Below, one piece after another: positions 41,568 to 55,395 of a DNA stretch of 64,000 nucleotides. A program made the position numbers and the translations under genes. The notes beneath the pieces are model-generated. The model worked only from the letters and a program-made list of their open reading frames with translations. It did not search any database and was not told where the DNA came from. Numbering within the stretch: position 1 is the first letter of the stretch; each line of letters begins with the position of its first letter. The stretch comes from Anisakis pegreffii (Eukaryota > Nematoda > Chromadorea > Rhabditida > Anisakidae): assembly GCA_035041965.1 (NCBI GenBank), contig JAPYMA010001397.1, positions 62,001-126,000 of the forward strand, read 5' to 3'.

Positions 41568-42170
41568 TGTTCTCTTTGTTGTTGTCATTATTGCTCAAGA
41601 TCAATTCAAAAATGCTTACAATCGAAACCCAATAAGTCATCATTGCTGTATGGATTTCGTGATGATATTATGGCATGTCGTAAAAGTGAATAAATGAGAA
41701 TCAATGGACTGCTTTAAGTTACAACATTGTGCTCTCTACATAAAGAGGTTCATTGTTCGTCCGCTTCATTCTCATTTCGATCGCACGTTTTGGTGATTTG
41801 TTAGTTGAAATATAAAAGGATAAGCTACGTGTGCATGGATATAGTTGTGCACTGCAAATACGGAAAAATGGAGTGTCTAGAAATAGCACACGAAATATTC
41901 TTTCGACGTGATTCGCTCATAGTGTATTATCCGAGTGGATTACATATTGGATTATTCATGCAGCAGAGGATGAATTTCATATTACTAATTAACTGGTAAT
42001 AGTGTCAGTGGTGGTTATGAAATGGTAATAAGTTACAGTAACTATTGAGGTGCACGCTAAACGAATGTAATTACTATGAGTGCGTGCCATAAAGAGACGA
42101 ATGATAGAATGAAAAATATTCTGCACTATCAACAACGCTAAAGTATTCTTGAAATACACACGTTCTTTTG

Positions 42171-42440
42171 TCAGACCTGATTGCAGTGCTTTTTGTCGGA
42201 TCCACCTACAGTCTCAAATAACACATGCAGTCTTTCATTACCCACAACCGAAATCCTTTCACAATGATGAGAAGTGAAGAGCATTGCTAAATTCACTGTT
42301 CCTTCACCAACTATTGCGTCTTTCTGGGGACAAGTTTTAAATCTGAAATGGCACAAAGATGCTGGCAAGAACAACCATACATTCCGCTCGACCAGCTGGA
42401 GAGTAATGCTTGCATCAATTGGACCATTAAAGCGACTCAA
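42171..42440 (-). other. Open stretch of unclear coding status
   Basis: Read on the minus strand this is open for 89 codons with balanced, domain-like composition (for example ASITLQLVERNVWLF and VGEGTVNLAMLF). It is preceded by CTCCCAG and ends at CAATCAG|GTCTGA, so it could be an exon. It has no in-frame ATG at its start. The plus strand over the same bases is open too (42274-42486). No family was recognised and no neighbouring exons could be chained, so this may be chance. Confidence 0.2.
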
Positions 42441-44453
42441 ATTCTGGGAGGCGACAACGGATAAGGTTGCTCCGAGTCATATCTGAACCTTATCATGGGG
42501 TTAAAACATTGTCGACCATCTGAAGAATCGAAACAATTCTGGTAATGAGAACCAGAATGATGTATGTGCAACGTATAATGACGGTGGTTAATTTCGATGA
42601 TTCAGCATTTCATTTTACAACACACTATTTTATGTGCAGCGTTACACATTTGATCAGGCAACGCAAAATATTTTCCATGTAGATTATGCGCAACATAAAT
42701 CCCAAATTGAATTTGGTATTAACGTGGACGGATTATTATCATACTACATATTATTATTGAATTGTATCACAATGAAATTAATTTCTCAGCTATCGTGCAT
42801 GCATCATATCAGGAATGTTTGAATGGATATTATTCGAAACTGATTGATACATATTGTGCGTTATGAATTCCATTTGTTCGCAACACTTTAAGTTTCTCGT
42901 TCGAGCACATTCATAACTTGTATCTAAGCAAACACTTTCTCCGAATCGTTTATATTACCAATTGCCGAGATAAAACGAACCGTTGTATTAAATTCTGATA
43001 GCCTTGCTATTCATAAATTAATTTAAATGTTTTTTTGAGTTATTGGTTTATATCAGTCACCAAGTACGAAATAAAAAAAACGTCGCTCAAAATTTTCGTT
43101 CACACTAAAACTTCCGCTACTCGATTTTTTTTTCAGAACTTTCGCTCAGTTTAGTTGGAATCTTTTGCCCGGCAATCTCTCACCCATTCTACCATTTATT
43201 GCCAGTTTATGGTCGACATATGATCCCACACATTTGATGAGCGTGGTAACCATTTTCGCTGCTTCACTTCACGTTCGAAAATTATAAGATTTTTCTTGCG
43301 TTTGGAACAATGACAATAAGTGATGCATTGATTCATTAAATCAATCATAAGCACAAACACACACATATATGCATGCACACAAATAAGTACATATCAAATC
43401 AGACAGATTAATTCGATTTATAAAACGTTATTATATTCATGCAACGGGCAGTATAGATATAATACCGCTATGCATCATGCTTGCGAGAATGAATCTATAA
43501 TTGTAGTTAAAATTTTTGAACGATTGCGGCTTTTATGAATGAATGTTTTGGACTATTCTTGACATTTTAAGACGATTTAAAAAAAAGGGAGAACAAAACT
43601 GTTTGCGGTATTAATATTATTTACTACATTCCATTCCATTGATACTTTTTTCGAACTTTACAGAGAGAAGTATGAAAATGTCTGAACAATTCATAATTTT
43701 TTCACAGCTTTTTTTTGAAAGCGTTCATTATCCTTATCATGTTCCAACATCAGTTAATATCGCTAGTCTTTCGTCACGTTTTCTTCGGGTACAATAGACT
43801 CGTTCGGTTCTATATTCAGAATTGTGGAAGTTTCAGCTATACTGCATAAATCACGTTTCATTTTATGAGAGAAGTTGTCGATCAATTTTCTGGTCTTCGA
43901 ACGATCCTCTGAAAGAGTTTCCCGATTAAGTGACTGAAACTTTGAATTCAATAAGTGCCTGAAATGGAATTCTAGCTACAATGACTAACATTTATAGATA
44001 ATTTTAAATCCCCTCGAACTGCGAATCAGTCGTTACCAAACGATCATTTGGTGGACTGTAATTCTTTCATCAGCATATGTTCTCCTCAGTGACTGTTTAT
44101 TCGTAACACTGTCAGATTTCACCAGTTCTTCGGGCAAGCGAAATTTACATCAGCATAATGAAATCACTCATCAATAGTTCGAGAGAACGACGATAAGTGC
44201 TGTCAAATTTAATATAGTCGAATTTTAATCGGGAGTGATCTCGAGGCCTCCCAGAAAATCGGTCATGCCCACAGATGGATGAGCTATACTAGCAGATACC
44301 TCGATAGGGGGAAAACCTCTTAGGAATTCTAGATATGTGAACGTCTAAAATGTTCGAACAATATACCTTGTGATGATGACCTTTCACATTCGCTTTTGCA
44401 CGTGGTCACCCCTACAATGGCATATCAAGAATGATGTTTTTGCACACCTAGTG

Positions 44454-47400
44454 ATGATTCAACCGAGGGAATTAACAAGCGACGAAGTCCTAAGAATGCG
44501 TATGAGAGATCAACAAGCGCCGAAAAAGACTTCAAAATCTGAATTCATTCATCAAACACTAGCATACGACTATCCAGGAATAGATTATCTGGGCATCCGA
44601 GATGTTATAAAGGCTAAACACAGTTGGTTCAAAATACTTTGGTTCACAATTGTTTTCATTCTTATTGCATCCAGCTCATATACTGTTTACAGGTAATTTG
44701 TTTCACCAGCTTATATTGTTGCTATATTTCTTAAGCATCTACCACTCGTCACTACTTCATATTTTGTCCTTACTCGTTACCACAAATAAAATCGCTTTTA
44801 TTTGAACGGATGCTACAATTTCTGTCATGGGAAATGAAGGCGGTGGCATGTTACTAATAATTTTCGTATTTCGGAGAGTGCTTGCCTGTTCGTAGTGTTT
44901 TCACAAATAAGAATCGGGATGCTTGAGAGTAGCGTTATGTTTGAAGGCTTATCGATGATCTAATATTCCAATCAATTTAACAGCTTGTTTTTGACACACT
45001 TATTCAGGTGTGTGAACTTTTACAGGTTTAATCCTAGGCATGAAAGCATTTGCAATATATTTGAAGCTTTTCTCTTTCAGGATGATTCAAGAGTATATCG
45101 ACAAACCGACGACTATTCATCTCAGCATTAAATCGGTTCGTTTCAATCAAAGTGAATGCCAATATAGTACAGTTCCATCACCCAATAAACTGTAGTTCCT
45201 TCAGATTATGATCAAATTTGTATCATTCCATAACAATGAGAGATACTTTTCAATTAGTTGAAGAGGGACTGAAAGAGATCAAATATCGAATGGCTTAACG
45301 TTTATGAGTGTGACGTTGAAGCCGCCTTATCGGTTGTACGATGTGACGGTCACATTTCACTACAAGACAATCTTGGTGTGTGATTGATGAGAGCGTAAAT
45401 TCCTTCGTCCAATGAATTGTTGAACAACGGTCACCATCAAAGTAAATTCAGAGCTGACTGTCAGGAAATGTGCAACTTTCAATGCAAACATCTGTTTGTA
45501 AATGTTAATCTCCAGTGAAATGAAGAGAAACGGGAATATTGTGACAATTTGTATGTTGTACTGCAATGTTCATTAGCGATTGATAACTATTGAGCAAACG
45601 AATATGGGAGTAAGATTGTAGTTGGAAATTATCTTAGACCGAAATATGCTGATTATATTTGTCAGGTTGTTGGGCTTCAAGTAAACCCTCTCTTCAAGAC
45701 TGGAATTTACTCTCCCGGGTGCATTCTCATTCATACACTTAAGAAAAGTAAAATGACTTGCATTCAAATCTCACTGATGAGAATATTTTCAAAATATTGA
45801 TTCTAACAGGTGGAACAGATGCTATTACCACAAGTAACGATATGCCCTGCAACACCGATGACCATCAACGTTACGCTGCTGGCTAACACCATGCGAAATC
45901 AAGCACAGTTCGATGATATCACTGATGCAGCAGTTTTCAATTTTGCTATTTTCATGATTGCTGGAAGTGGATTTCAGGTGAGTTATTAAAAGGGCTGATC
46001 CCCCAAGCAATAACCGAGACCATTTCTTTCTTCTCTCAAACACTAGATTAACAGTTAAGTGATGGGAATCTTCGAAATAGACAGCTTGACTATGCTTGCA
46101 GAAAATGGATAGATTTGTTGACAGCTGGAACGCATCATTTATCAATTATCTGACGAATATTTACGACCAAATGCGAAATGGCACCAGTACAAGGGAATTT
46201 TTTTATCAGGTTTGAATAGGAAAGCAAGCAGTTCTCATATTTCATGAGGTGCACTGAATTGTTGCTTGCACATCAAATCGTTGAGCAAAATGATGAATCA
46301 TAATAAGATTTTGCATCAGTTTATTTCATTCGCATGTTCCATTGTGCATATCTCACGATTTTTTACGACTGCTAGCATGACGGTTATTTTTTTCGATTAT
46401 TATTCCGTATGAGAATCATCTCTTTGAGCGAGAGAAAAATTTATGAATTCCAATCAAAAAAGCAATTGATATCAGTGGGATCATCCGATAATGAGGACTG
46501 AATTATTTTTTTTGCAGTTTTTCAACACATTCGGATTGCAATGCAGACATCTGTTTCAACTTTGTACACTTGGACAGGCGGAATTAGACTGTTGTGAGGT
46601 AAGTGCATTGTACGTTTGTGCGTACATTGACGCAAATTAAGAATTTCGGCATCTCGAGCAGATTCATAGCCACTGTGAAGAGATTCGGACTGAATGAAGG
46701 CTATCGGTTCGAAAAGTTCCGATCGCCTGTCTCAAAAATCGGGATTCGCTCCTGCAAAGCATACAGAGGGGCATTTCAAAACTGATTTTGAGGACTGATC
46801 GCGCTAATTGCATCCCCCGAGTGTGGAGTTGATTTCTTTAATCAGGAGCAGAATCGAAAGAAGGAAAAAGTTAAATCTGATGCGAGCCATAATTGCCAAC
46901 TGCACGCTCAATTGATCTTCAGATTTTCAAGCCGATCTATACAATACGTCGCGGTAGATGTTTCAAGACCGCACAACCGCTCTATCAAAAAAGTCTTGAT
47001 GAACTTGGTAAATTGAGAGTACAGCTGCGCAAAGCAGACGTCATGAATAATTCGATGGAACCAGAGGTTGATCGATCACTTCATAAAACATCCGTTTTGT
47101 TTTTTGCTTCTCGTCTCTACGAGGTTTCACAGTGTCGCTCATCAAAATGCCATTCCAAATGTTCAACTCACTGGTTTTATGCACTATAAACTGCGAGCGT
47201 TGAAATAAGCCTGATTTTAGCTGATTGCTCAGATTGAATTACTATGCTAATAGCAAGATAGAGGGGTCTGTCTCTTTTCATTTTATAAACTTCTTCATTT
47301 TTCTCAAACAACTCTTCATTGAAGCGGTATTTTTTGAAGGATGAAATGTTGATATTCATCGGTGATGCGAAGCCAGATATTGAGCCATATCCAAGGTACT

Positions 47401-49112
47401 ACATCTATCAAAATATGTACAACAAATTTCGGATGTCAGCAACGTACTTCAACTTGCTCCCTGGATCTGAGGTACGTTTTTCAACGCTTTAACAAGAAAT
47501 GCAGTGTTCTCATTGGGAACCCTTGAGTTTCAACTTTCATGTGACATTCTCTCGAATGTTACAGCACTGCAGTAACGAATATTCGAAAGTTGGTAAGGCA
47601 ACATGTTACTTGATGAAATGGTTGGTAGACAATCTTGAGAAACCGTATCGCTGCACGTATCCATATATGAACGAAATTCGAAATGTTACTCTACCAAGGT
47701 CAGCATTTATTGCGTTTTGAGGTAATCATGTTTCCGGGCGTTTGGAGATATACACCTCTCAGATGATATGATTTTATTGAACTGATTCATTTAATAGTTG
47801 TTCGCCTATCGTTCTTCTGAAATGATGTTGGAGTGGAAAGTTTTGACCAAATATGTTTTGTTGACAATGCTATCACTCATTCAAATGGTCAGTTTTTGAG
47901 ATTGAATTTCAATTTCAAATTTCAGCTGTGACGCTGAAATTCTTGTTGCCCATTACCAGAACACTGTGAATGCAAAAAGTTATTTCTCGCATGATGTAAG
48001 TAATCACTTGTCTCATTTCATTTTGATCTCACTTGGAATAGCCTCATTTATCATTGTTCGAATACGTTATCATATACCTATCCATCTATAACTCATTTGA
48101 TAAGCACAAAAACAAAGCTCGTTCTATGTTCAGTTTCTTGCAGTTACCATCACATATTTGTCCATTTGTAATGTATGACTTTCAGTGCACACTACCATGC
48201 ACGCGATGGGAGTACAACATAATGGTTGATCGAACAGTAGGTCCTGGCTTTATGAGACCGTCGAATAATTCGAAATATTCGTTCAGGTGTGCTACATATC
48301 ATGCATGATCCTACCGACAAAAACTCGCTCCTTTCGCTTGGACTATCCTTCCACCCTTCTTGCGAATCCATCATCTGAGATCACCTATTGATATGGGCAG
48401 AGTGTGACTGTTTTACGTCAAATTTGACATCGTCTTCAGTTCCTCCTAATTTGCAGAGCTGACATGTCATTCGAAGATTTGCAATACGAACAGATCACTG
48501 AAGTTCACACGCTGACGTTCTTCGGACTTCTGGCTCAAATCGGCGGTCAGGTATGTTTGTTCATTCAGTTTTTGAGAGGAACCAAAGTTCCCTTATCGCC
48601 CCGTGTGTATGGGGTCATTTGATATGTGCAGCGATAATTGATAGGCAAACTTAATTGCTAGCCTTCAACAGCAATTCTTTGATCCATTCATACCTTGTTC
48701 ACAATGCGTGCACAACTTTTTGACAATTTGGGGCATCCAGCCAGCATTTAGTAGATCATATTTGTCAATATTTTTTCAGCTCTCCTTATTTCTTGGAGCG
48801 TCAATAATGAGTATGATACAATTGCTGTTAATGCTTGCAATACTCAGCAAACGATCCTTCCTCCGCCATCAAGTAGCACCACAAGAGAATGATGAAACAT
48901 CTAAAAAACGTATCTTCGAACAGGGATCAGAGGCATCCGAGCGAATGAAACGAATCTCGTCTGAAGGTGAATTGAGTCGTGCGAATAATTTTCACGTGAA
49001 AAGTCCGAATTTCTACGATACAATCTCAAGGCATCGCTTTAGATCTGAAAATGCATTGCAATTGTCACAGCCCAACATCTCAGATCTGCGCACTGAAACA
49101 GCGATCTATTAA
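44454..49112 (+). CDS. DEG/ENaC (degenerin) sodium-channel subunit
   Basis: Twelve exons join in phase: 44454-44692, 45081-45135, 45810-45977, 46102-46209, 46518-46598, 46923-47066, 47340-47471, 47505-47698, 47926-47995, 48186-48286, 48457-48550 and 48780-49112, giving 572 residues. Features: cytosolic N-terminus with YLGIRDVIKAKHSWFK before helix 1 (ILWFTIVFILIASSSYTVYR); an extracellular LPQVTICPATPMTIN; many cysteines through the ectodomain (GLQCRHLFQLC, CTLPCTRWEYN); pre-helix-2 TFFGLLAQIGGQ; helix 2 with the GAS selectivity motif in LSLFLGASIMSM; and a basic/Ser-rich tail. Members form trimeric amiloride-sensitive cation channels in mechanosensory, acid-sensing or peptide-gated roles; which one cannot be said here. 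Another in-frame ATG at 44373 would add 27 residues. The exon at 47505 implies a 33-nt intron; starting it after the acceptor near 47562 is possible. Linked genes (chemoreceptor upstream, 3.2 kb) share only orientation. Confidence 0.93.
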
Positions 49113-49448
49113 TGCCATACGATGTTCCATTATTCATTGTTCTGCGTAAATTTATTCGTTTGCGTTGACTCTTTCTTTCGTATCCAGTCAACACCATCAA
49201 CTCTCCGAGTTTCAAATCGGCATTGCAACTTCAAGCGAAAACAATCAAAGAATGCAGCCAGAAAATGTCGTGGTGCTGCTGAAGAAAAGATCAGATTGTC
49301 GCTGGAATGCCTTACATCTGCATATATCAACCATCGATTGGTCACTCTCAACGATACCGTATTTTAGTGAGCACTTAACTAGCGCACTTAGTGCTATCAA
49401 CTGCAATCTACATTTTTTGAATATCAGATCGACGAATCAACGTGAATG

Positions 49449-49454
49449 AATAAA
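49449..49454 (+). promoter_or_regulatory. Candidate poly(A) signal of the DEG/ENaC gene
   Basis: AATAAA lies 337 nt past the channel stop codon, and a second AATAAA follows about 34 nt later. Motif and position only. Confidence 0.4.
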
Positions 49455-50693
49455 CTAACAAACGATCAAATGAACGGAAGAATAAACCGATTGATTTGTC
49501 AGTCGATTAAAACCAGTGTAAAAATTAACGAATATATCAATGAAGGCACCATTATCCCAACCTATTTTCGTCCACAGTCAGCCATGCGACATGGTCGCAA
49601 CTCGTCGTGAATTCATTTTTCTCACTTTTGTGCAAATTGTCTCTATGTTTGAGTATAAATTTTAAGCAGAGCTTTGTCCCTAAGAGTTTTCAGAGAGAAG
49701 TCTATTTGTTTTGATATAAAATTTCAAACAATAATAATGTAAATAGATTTCCGAAGCAATTTTAAAGTGGAAATAAACAAATAAACAAACAAACGAATGA
49801 AAAAATACGCCTCTGAACACAGTAGCAGTGATGATTACCGTTGCTCACCGCATACTTGTTTTGAAGTTATTTTCATATTCACTGATCACACCAATGCTAG
49901 CAGGTTTCAAACGGATTGATTCTATTATGCTTCTTCAACTGTGTTGCCGTGCTCGCCCATTTCCCAGTTTACATATTTCCGAACGATCGACAGTTGCAAT
50001 GATCATGATGCTACTTATTGCAATGATCATGTTAGGTTGTTGATTTGCGAATTTACTTGAACTTAGGTTGACTAAAACTCATCAGGCAACAGAAACTCTT
50101 ATTTAGAACTGCACTGAAACTCAGCTGCTTTTATGCATTAGTTAAGCGGCTGGCAAAACAGCTCAAAACAGCTTGTGACTGGTACCGTCAAACATCAGTT
50201 TCTGGTAAATACTTGACATTTAATGAGCGAATACCAAACGGACCTTAAATAAAATAGAACGTTCAGCATAATAAAGACTAAATTTTTTGTTTTTTCCTGT
50301 TTTCACACCACGAACCGGCAAAGTGCCGCTAAGGAATGCTTTTATCAAGGGTTACGTAGGACAATTCTCTGCAGTTTTCTGCATAAGTGCCAGCGGAATG
50401 CATTAGCACATACTTATCCGACACATGTACTCTTACTTTCGAGTTGTTTCGAGTCAAACTGCAGATTTGGTGAGAGCAGACGCAATTGAGAATACTGTAA
50501 TTAATTTATATTGATGCTATTGTGCGTTCCAAGCCCAGACAAGCAAGCAAGCATTACATTTAGTAGGCGAATACAGCATGCGTAGTCTTGCACAGGTCAG
50601 TAATAAGCTACTGAGATGATTTTCGAAGCAATGCAGCTTTTTTGTGAACCCGTTGCTCATTTGTCTGATTGTTTGCTCATCTCAATTTTGCAG

Positions 50694-50890
50694 CAGAACA
50701 TTGTTTGAACGAAGACGTGTGGCAGAGGATATGGTTTTGTTCAATGAATTGGTAAGTTCTATTGATATGTAAGGATTTTCTGATGGAATTAAGGATTACG
50801 GATGCGTTGATGAGGCTGCAGCAGCGGGTTTACGCAATAAATGTCACAAACATCATAGTGAAGTCACAAAAAATTTGAAGCTAATTTTTT
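50694..50890 (+). CDS. Possible two-exon fragment of an unrecognised gene
   Basis: A good acceptor (CAATTTTGCAG) is followed by an open 58-nt stretch reading RTLFERRRVAEDMVLFNEL to a strong donor (TTG|GTAAGT, 50751). After a 42-nt gap ending in AATTAAG, the frame continues in phase as DYGCVDEAAAAGL and stays open to about 50889. Composition is more protein-like than the surroundings, and the 42-nt intron is of nematode size. I do not recognise the protein. No start exon is secure, although ATG at 50578 followed by CAG|GTCAGT is nearby but in the wrong phase. It may be a relic or a chance frame. Confidence 0.22.
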
Positions 50891-53800
50891 GAATTCAGTC
50901 AGTTTGTTCCATATCCATCATCAACAAATAGCACGAGTGAGTTTCATTCATTCATTTCAATATCTCATTATCATCATCGCTATCACTGGTGTCATCAGAA
51001 TCGATTTCATACCACTTCAAAGGCACAGGTTTAGGAACTAACATAGATTCTTATTGGAATACTAGAATGTCTCGTCAATTGTTAAACTATATGATCATTC
51101 TCTGCATGTCGCGCAGTGCCCACCCCTTGTCTAGTTTCGTGTCTTTGATGGAGAATGCATCCCTCGGATTGAAAACAATTCGTCAAATAGACTATCTTGA
51201 GAACTAGTTTTTGCAGAAACTCAAAAATCAGAGATCAGAGGTCATCTTCCGCTCACATTTGAAGCAGTTAGCTATCACCGCATAATTGGAATGATAAAGG
51301 ATCATACACACGTACACATGTACGTAGTGATACCGATGATGAATATAACTGGATGTTCAGCATAATTATGTATTGGCGTAGCATCATTGAATAGTAGCAA
51401 TAATGATAACAACAGTAATCAATAGAGCAGGGAAGTATATGTATAGAGAAGACGATATGCATTAACTGCGAATTAGTATCATCCTGATGATAATATCATG
51501 ACGATGAATTGATATTGACATTGATATGGTCAAATGTTATAATGATTTATATACAGCGAAGTTCTAATGAAATTGTAGCGTAATAACAAAATTCAAAAAA
51601 ATAAAACTGAACAAAGGAAAGCACGCTGGAAAAGACCCGTTATTGTCTGATAAAGAATTGATTGATCGCTGATTGAAATGATTTAGATACAAGTTTTTAA
51701 AATTGACACCGCTCGAATAAAATTAGAGAAAAAATGGACGACGAAGAATTAGACGAAGATACACGCTCAAAATAACGACTATACAACAACGACAGCAAAG
51801 AGCAGAAAACAGATAGGAATCAGCAGTTGCAGCCCACTTAATTCAGTGAAATGGAATTATGAGCATAATAAGTTGATGGAAAGGTGAATAAATAACGACA
51901 AAAGCCATTCAGCAAGATCATCAACGAAACAATTTACGATCTGGATTAATGCCGCAAAGGGGCGATAGGCAAATGAGAGTGATTCAATGAATGGACGTAC
52001 AATGATTCGTATTGTTTTGGACGTATTGTTTTGTCAATGATTAGTTTTAATTAGATGACAAAATTTGAAATCAGATGAAATCAGTTTGAAAGACTGAACT
52101 TTCAATTGGTTTATTGAATGAGTAAATGTTTGGTTGATGATATTCTTGTATCATAAACGACAACGATGAGTGCTGATTTGACGTTTGATTTGATGCGTTG
52201 GAAAGACCTGAAATTAAGTGGAGTGGTTCGATGAAATTTATGAATAGAAAGTAACGTGTTGATGTGACACACTTTCATATGATGATATCTGTGATTCGAA
52301 TCCTTCAAAAATCGTCAAACGTTTTCTTGCATCATCCCACGTGATAGAGGCAATGATGCATCCGCTAGTGCTTGTACTGATCTGCTTATCGACTGAACAT
52401 CACTCGAAAAGGACAAAATTTCCAAGAAACCTGTTCCCACTACACCCCTACATTTCTCATATTGTTAGACATAAATATTATTGTCATCATAATTCTTTTT
52501 CAGAATTAACTGAGCATAAATATTTTGAACAAATTCGTCTCAAGTCAAAACATCAATGTCTACATTCGAAATTATTACGATGCGCACAAATCAACATCAT
52601 ACACATCTTTTCGTGTGCATATATTCTGAATACAACATTCCTCCACGGAAAAAATAATCCACATCCCATCGGTGAAAAAAACGAAAAATCTGTTTGATAT
52701 TATCTTGAAATATGAAAATTTTTATGAGATTGTGTTGACGATGAACTTGAATCTATCCCTAACAACGTTCATTTGGAATTGTTGCAAATTTAACTATTTG
52801 ATATGCAACCATTTTTGGAGTTTTCAACGAAATGTTGCATCATCGTCCTCTTCAACATCATCGTACACAATTCGGAATAAGCATTCCAACTCATCTGCTA
52901 TGACCTTATTTCGTGTTCATCTCCTTCGGTTCGGCCTAATTCGATTCAGCACAGATGCATGAGAAATTCCTCATTTTTTAAATCTCCAACAAATGTTCCC
53001 CCACTTTAATAATTATTGCCTGTTTTTCATTTCCCGAACGCTCGCTGATAACGCTGAATTTTCTTCTTTTTTCCTCGCACTCAAAAACTAGTTCACTACT
53101 GACAGATCTCGTTGACTGACAGACATCAATTCAAAAATGAGCACTTTGATAAGGAAGCACAAATCAAAATGTATGCATGAGACAAAATAACTGGCGAAAA
53201 GAGGAGAGTGAAAACCGGTGGTATGGAAATTTAAAGAGTAGAAAATTTGCTCACATCAAAAACGTTGAAAAGAGAGGAGGCTGTTGGTTGATGATCGAAA
53301 TGAGATTTGATTGAAGAGGATTTGATTTGCTTTCACGCCTAAAACCATCCAAGCAAGCAAATGCACGCACTCTTCTTCGTTCATTCCTGTAAAAGAATTA
53401 CCTTGTTTTTTTTTCAATTATTTTTGATAGAAAGTTCTTGGAATATTTCCGCCATTATTCGAGCAATTTATCACTTCAAAAAATTTTCATTATATCAAAA
53501 AAAACTGAAGACAACAACTCAATTGTCAAACAAAATGTAAACAAATATTATGAAACATTAGAGCAAACTGAATCTCACTGGAATCAACCGAGAACAACCT
53601 AACTATGGGTATTTGTTCTCAGTTGAAGATAGAAGAATGAAATGATTTATTCATGTTCGAAATGCAAGTCATCCTCATAACCACTGATGTTCTAAATTAA
53701 TTCACAGCGATATGCCCAATTCATTATGAGGGATAACCCTCTATTCAACGTTGATTATATACGAAATGTGGATTCAGTGACCTAAATACACGATATTCTC

Positions 53801-55324
53801 ATTCATTCATGATTCATTTTTGTTTTAAATTTAATGAGCTGTTAAAAAGCTGTCTTCCCCCCCCTCCCCATCACAGCCCCTCAACTAAATCATCACAATA
53901 AATACGAATTCTACATTCTGCGAACGACATCATCAGAAACAGGAAAGTTAGAAGAGTTCAGTCGTACGAGAGAAATTTGTTCGTCTTTTCTTCTCTTGCC
54001 TCACACTCATCAAATTAAAAAGTAGTCAATCTTGTTCTAACGAGCACATCACCAAAAAACTCCCTCATGGAAAAAATATTTCGAAATTTCGGCTGTCTGA
54101 TTTTCCGACCTCTTTCGTTCTCTCTTAACCGTGTTATTTTATGTTCAAAGCTAGAATCTTTGTCCAATGCCTTTTTCTTGCCAACTAAATTCTGTTCCAT
54201 TTTCTCATTCATTTGCAGCAAAAAGCAATCATATGAAAACCACTTTTGCACTGATTTATTACACGTGGAGCAAAAAAAAATTATTTTTGCACTATGATAT
54301 CAAAATGCGATCGTCTCACAGAGTTCAATGCGATGATGAGCAAAAACCAAACTGAACGAATTGTTTCGACGACTAGACACTTCGGGGTGATGAATACATC
54401 AAAGTTCATTCATTCGTTTTTATCTACGCTTTTTATCTACGTGATTGTTATTCCTTTCACACTTACAAAACTAAAAAAGGTTGTTCAGCTGATTCGAAAT
54501 GCCCTAATACGGTGCTAAAAGGTTTAGGGGGCTTCGCAGCAACCCTATTTCTTCCATAAGATCTTCGGGAATTCGCTCGGAGTTTTTGCTGAGCAGATTT
54601 TGGTCAATGAGGCTGAGCGATTCGCTCTTTTGAAACGGATCGCGATTTTCAACCAGTTGGAATTAAGACTAACATCGTTATCGTTGTCGGGAGCACAATA
54701 CGTTTTCAAATACTGATATGAACATCGATTTGTGCAGCAGTCGTGCGCAATACCATGCCTCGTATAGTGTCGATGAGATATATGCGAGTCCAGTTCATCT
54801 GAATTTTATCGTTTATTCTTTCAATCAGTGCTTGTTCAATTTGTCCATTCCAGCTTTTTGAAATTAAATTTTGATTTTCTTACAGTTTCTCATACTTTCT
54901 GATGGTTCATACATTCGAATGTTGACATTTCAATTTGTACACTTCACTTCGTAATTCAACTTTATAATCACTATCTGCTTCAACGTCAACGAATGCGATT
55001 GCAACAACCACCTATTATTTCTAGCGATAGTGTCGTATCACTATTGCAAAATTCATACTTAGAAGGTGTACATTTGCTGATCATCAGCATGAATCGCATT
55101 CGAAATCGATTGCAAAAATGAATACAAACCACAAATTACTACTCAATCACACCAAAACAACAACCCTCAAAAAATGTCACCACATGGTCAACGATGCATT
55201 ATGTCTCTGTATTTTTTGAATGACGTTAATGACCTTCTTGAGATGGCATTTTATGCATCTCGTTTGTCCTATTCACCTCAGATTTATTACGCAATAGATG
55301 CTTATATAATTGCACGACTATGAC

Positions 55325-55395
55325 AATAACAAAAAACACCAATAATAAAGATAATAATATTAACACTAATAACAGCAGTAATATATATCAGTAAT
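55325..55395. repeat. AAT/AAC-type degenerate simple-sequence tract
   Basis: This tract is dominated by AATAATAA, AATAAC and AACACC triplets with imperfect periodicity of three, in intergenic DNA. Confidence 0.6.

Larger units (their letters stand above)
41286..44453. other. Intergenic region; one doubtful minus-strand open stretch
   Basis: This lies between the receptor and channel genes, both on the plus strand. Apart from an uncertain minus-strand frame at 42440-42171, listed separately, I see no exon chain, RNA gene or repeat here. Confidence 0.55.

Noticed and set aside
52285..52300. GATTCGAATCC resembling a tRNA T-arm
   Set aside because: No acceptor stem, anticodon arm or D-arm can be folded around it on either strand.
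52341..52697. 118-codon frame with a signal-like start (MMHPLVLVLICLS) after an internal ATG
   Set aside because: His/Lys-rich, low-complexity remainder with no family features and poor codon texture; probably chance in AT-rich DNA.
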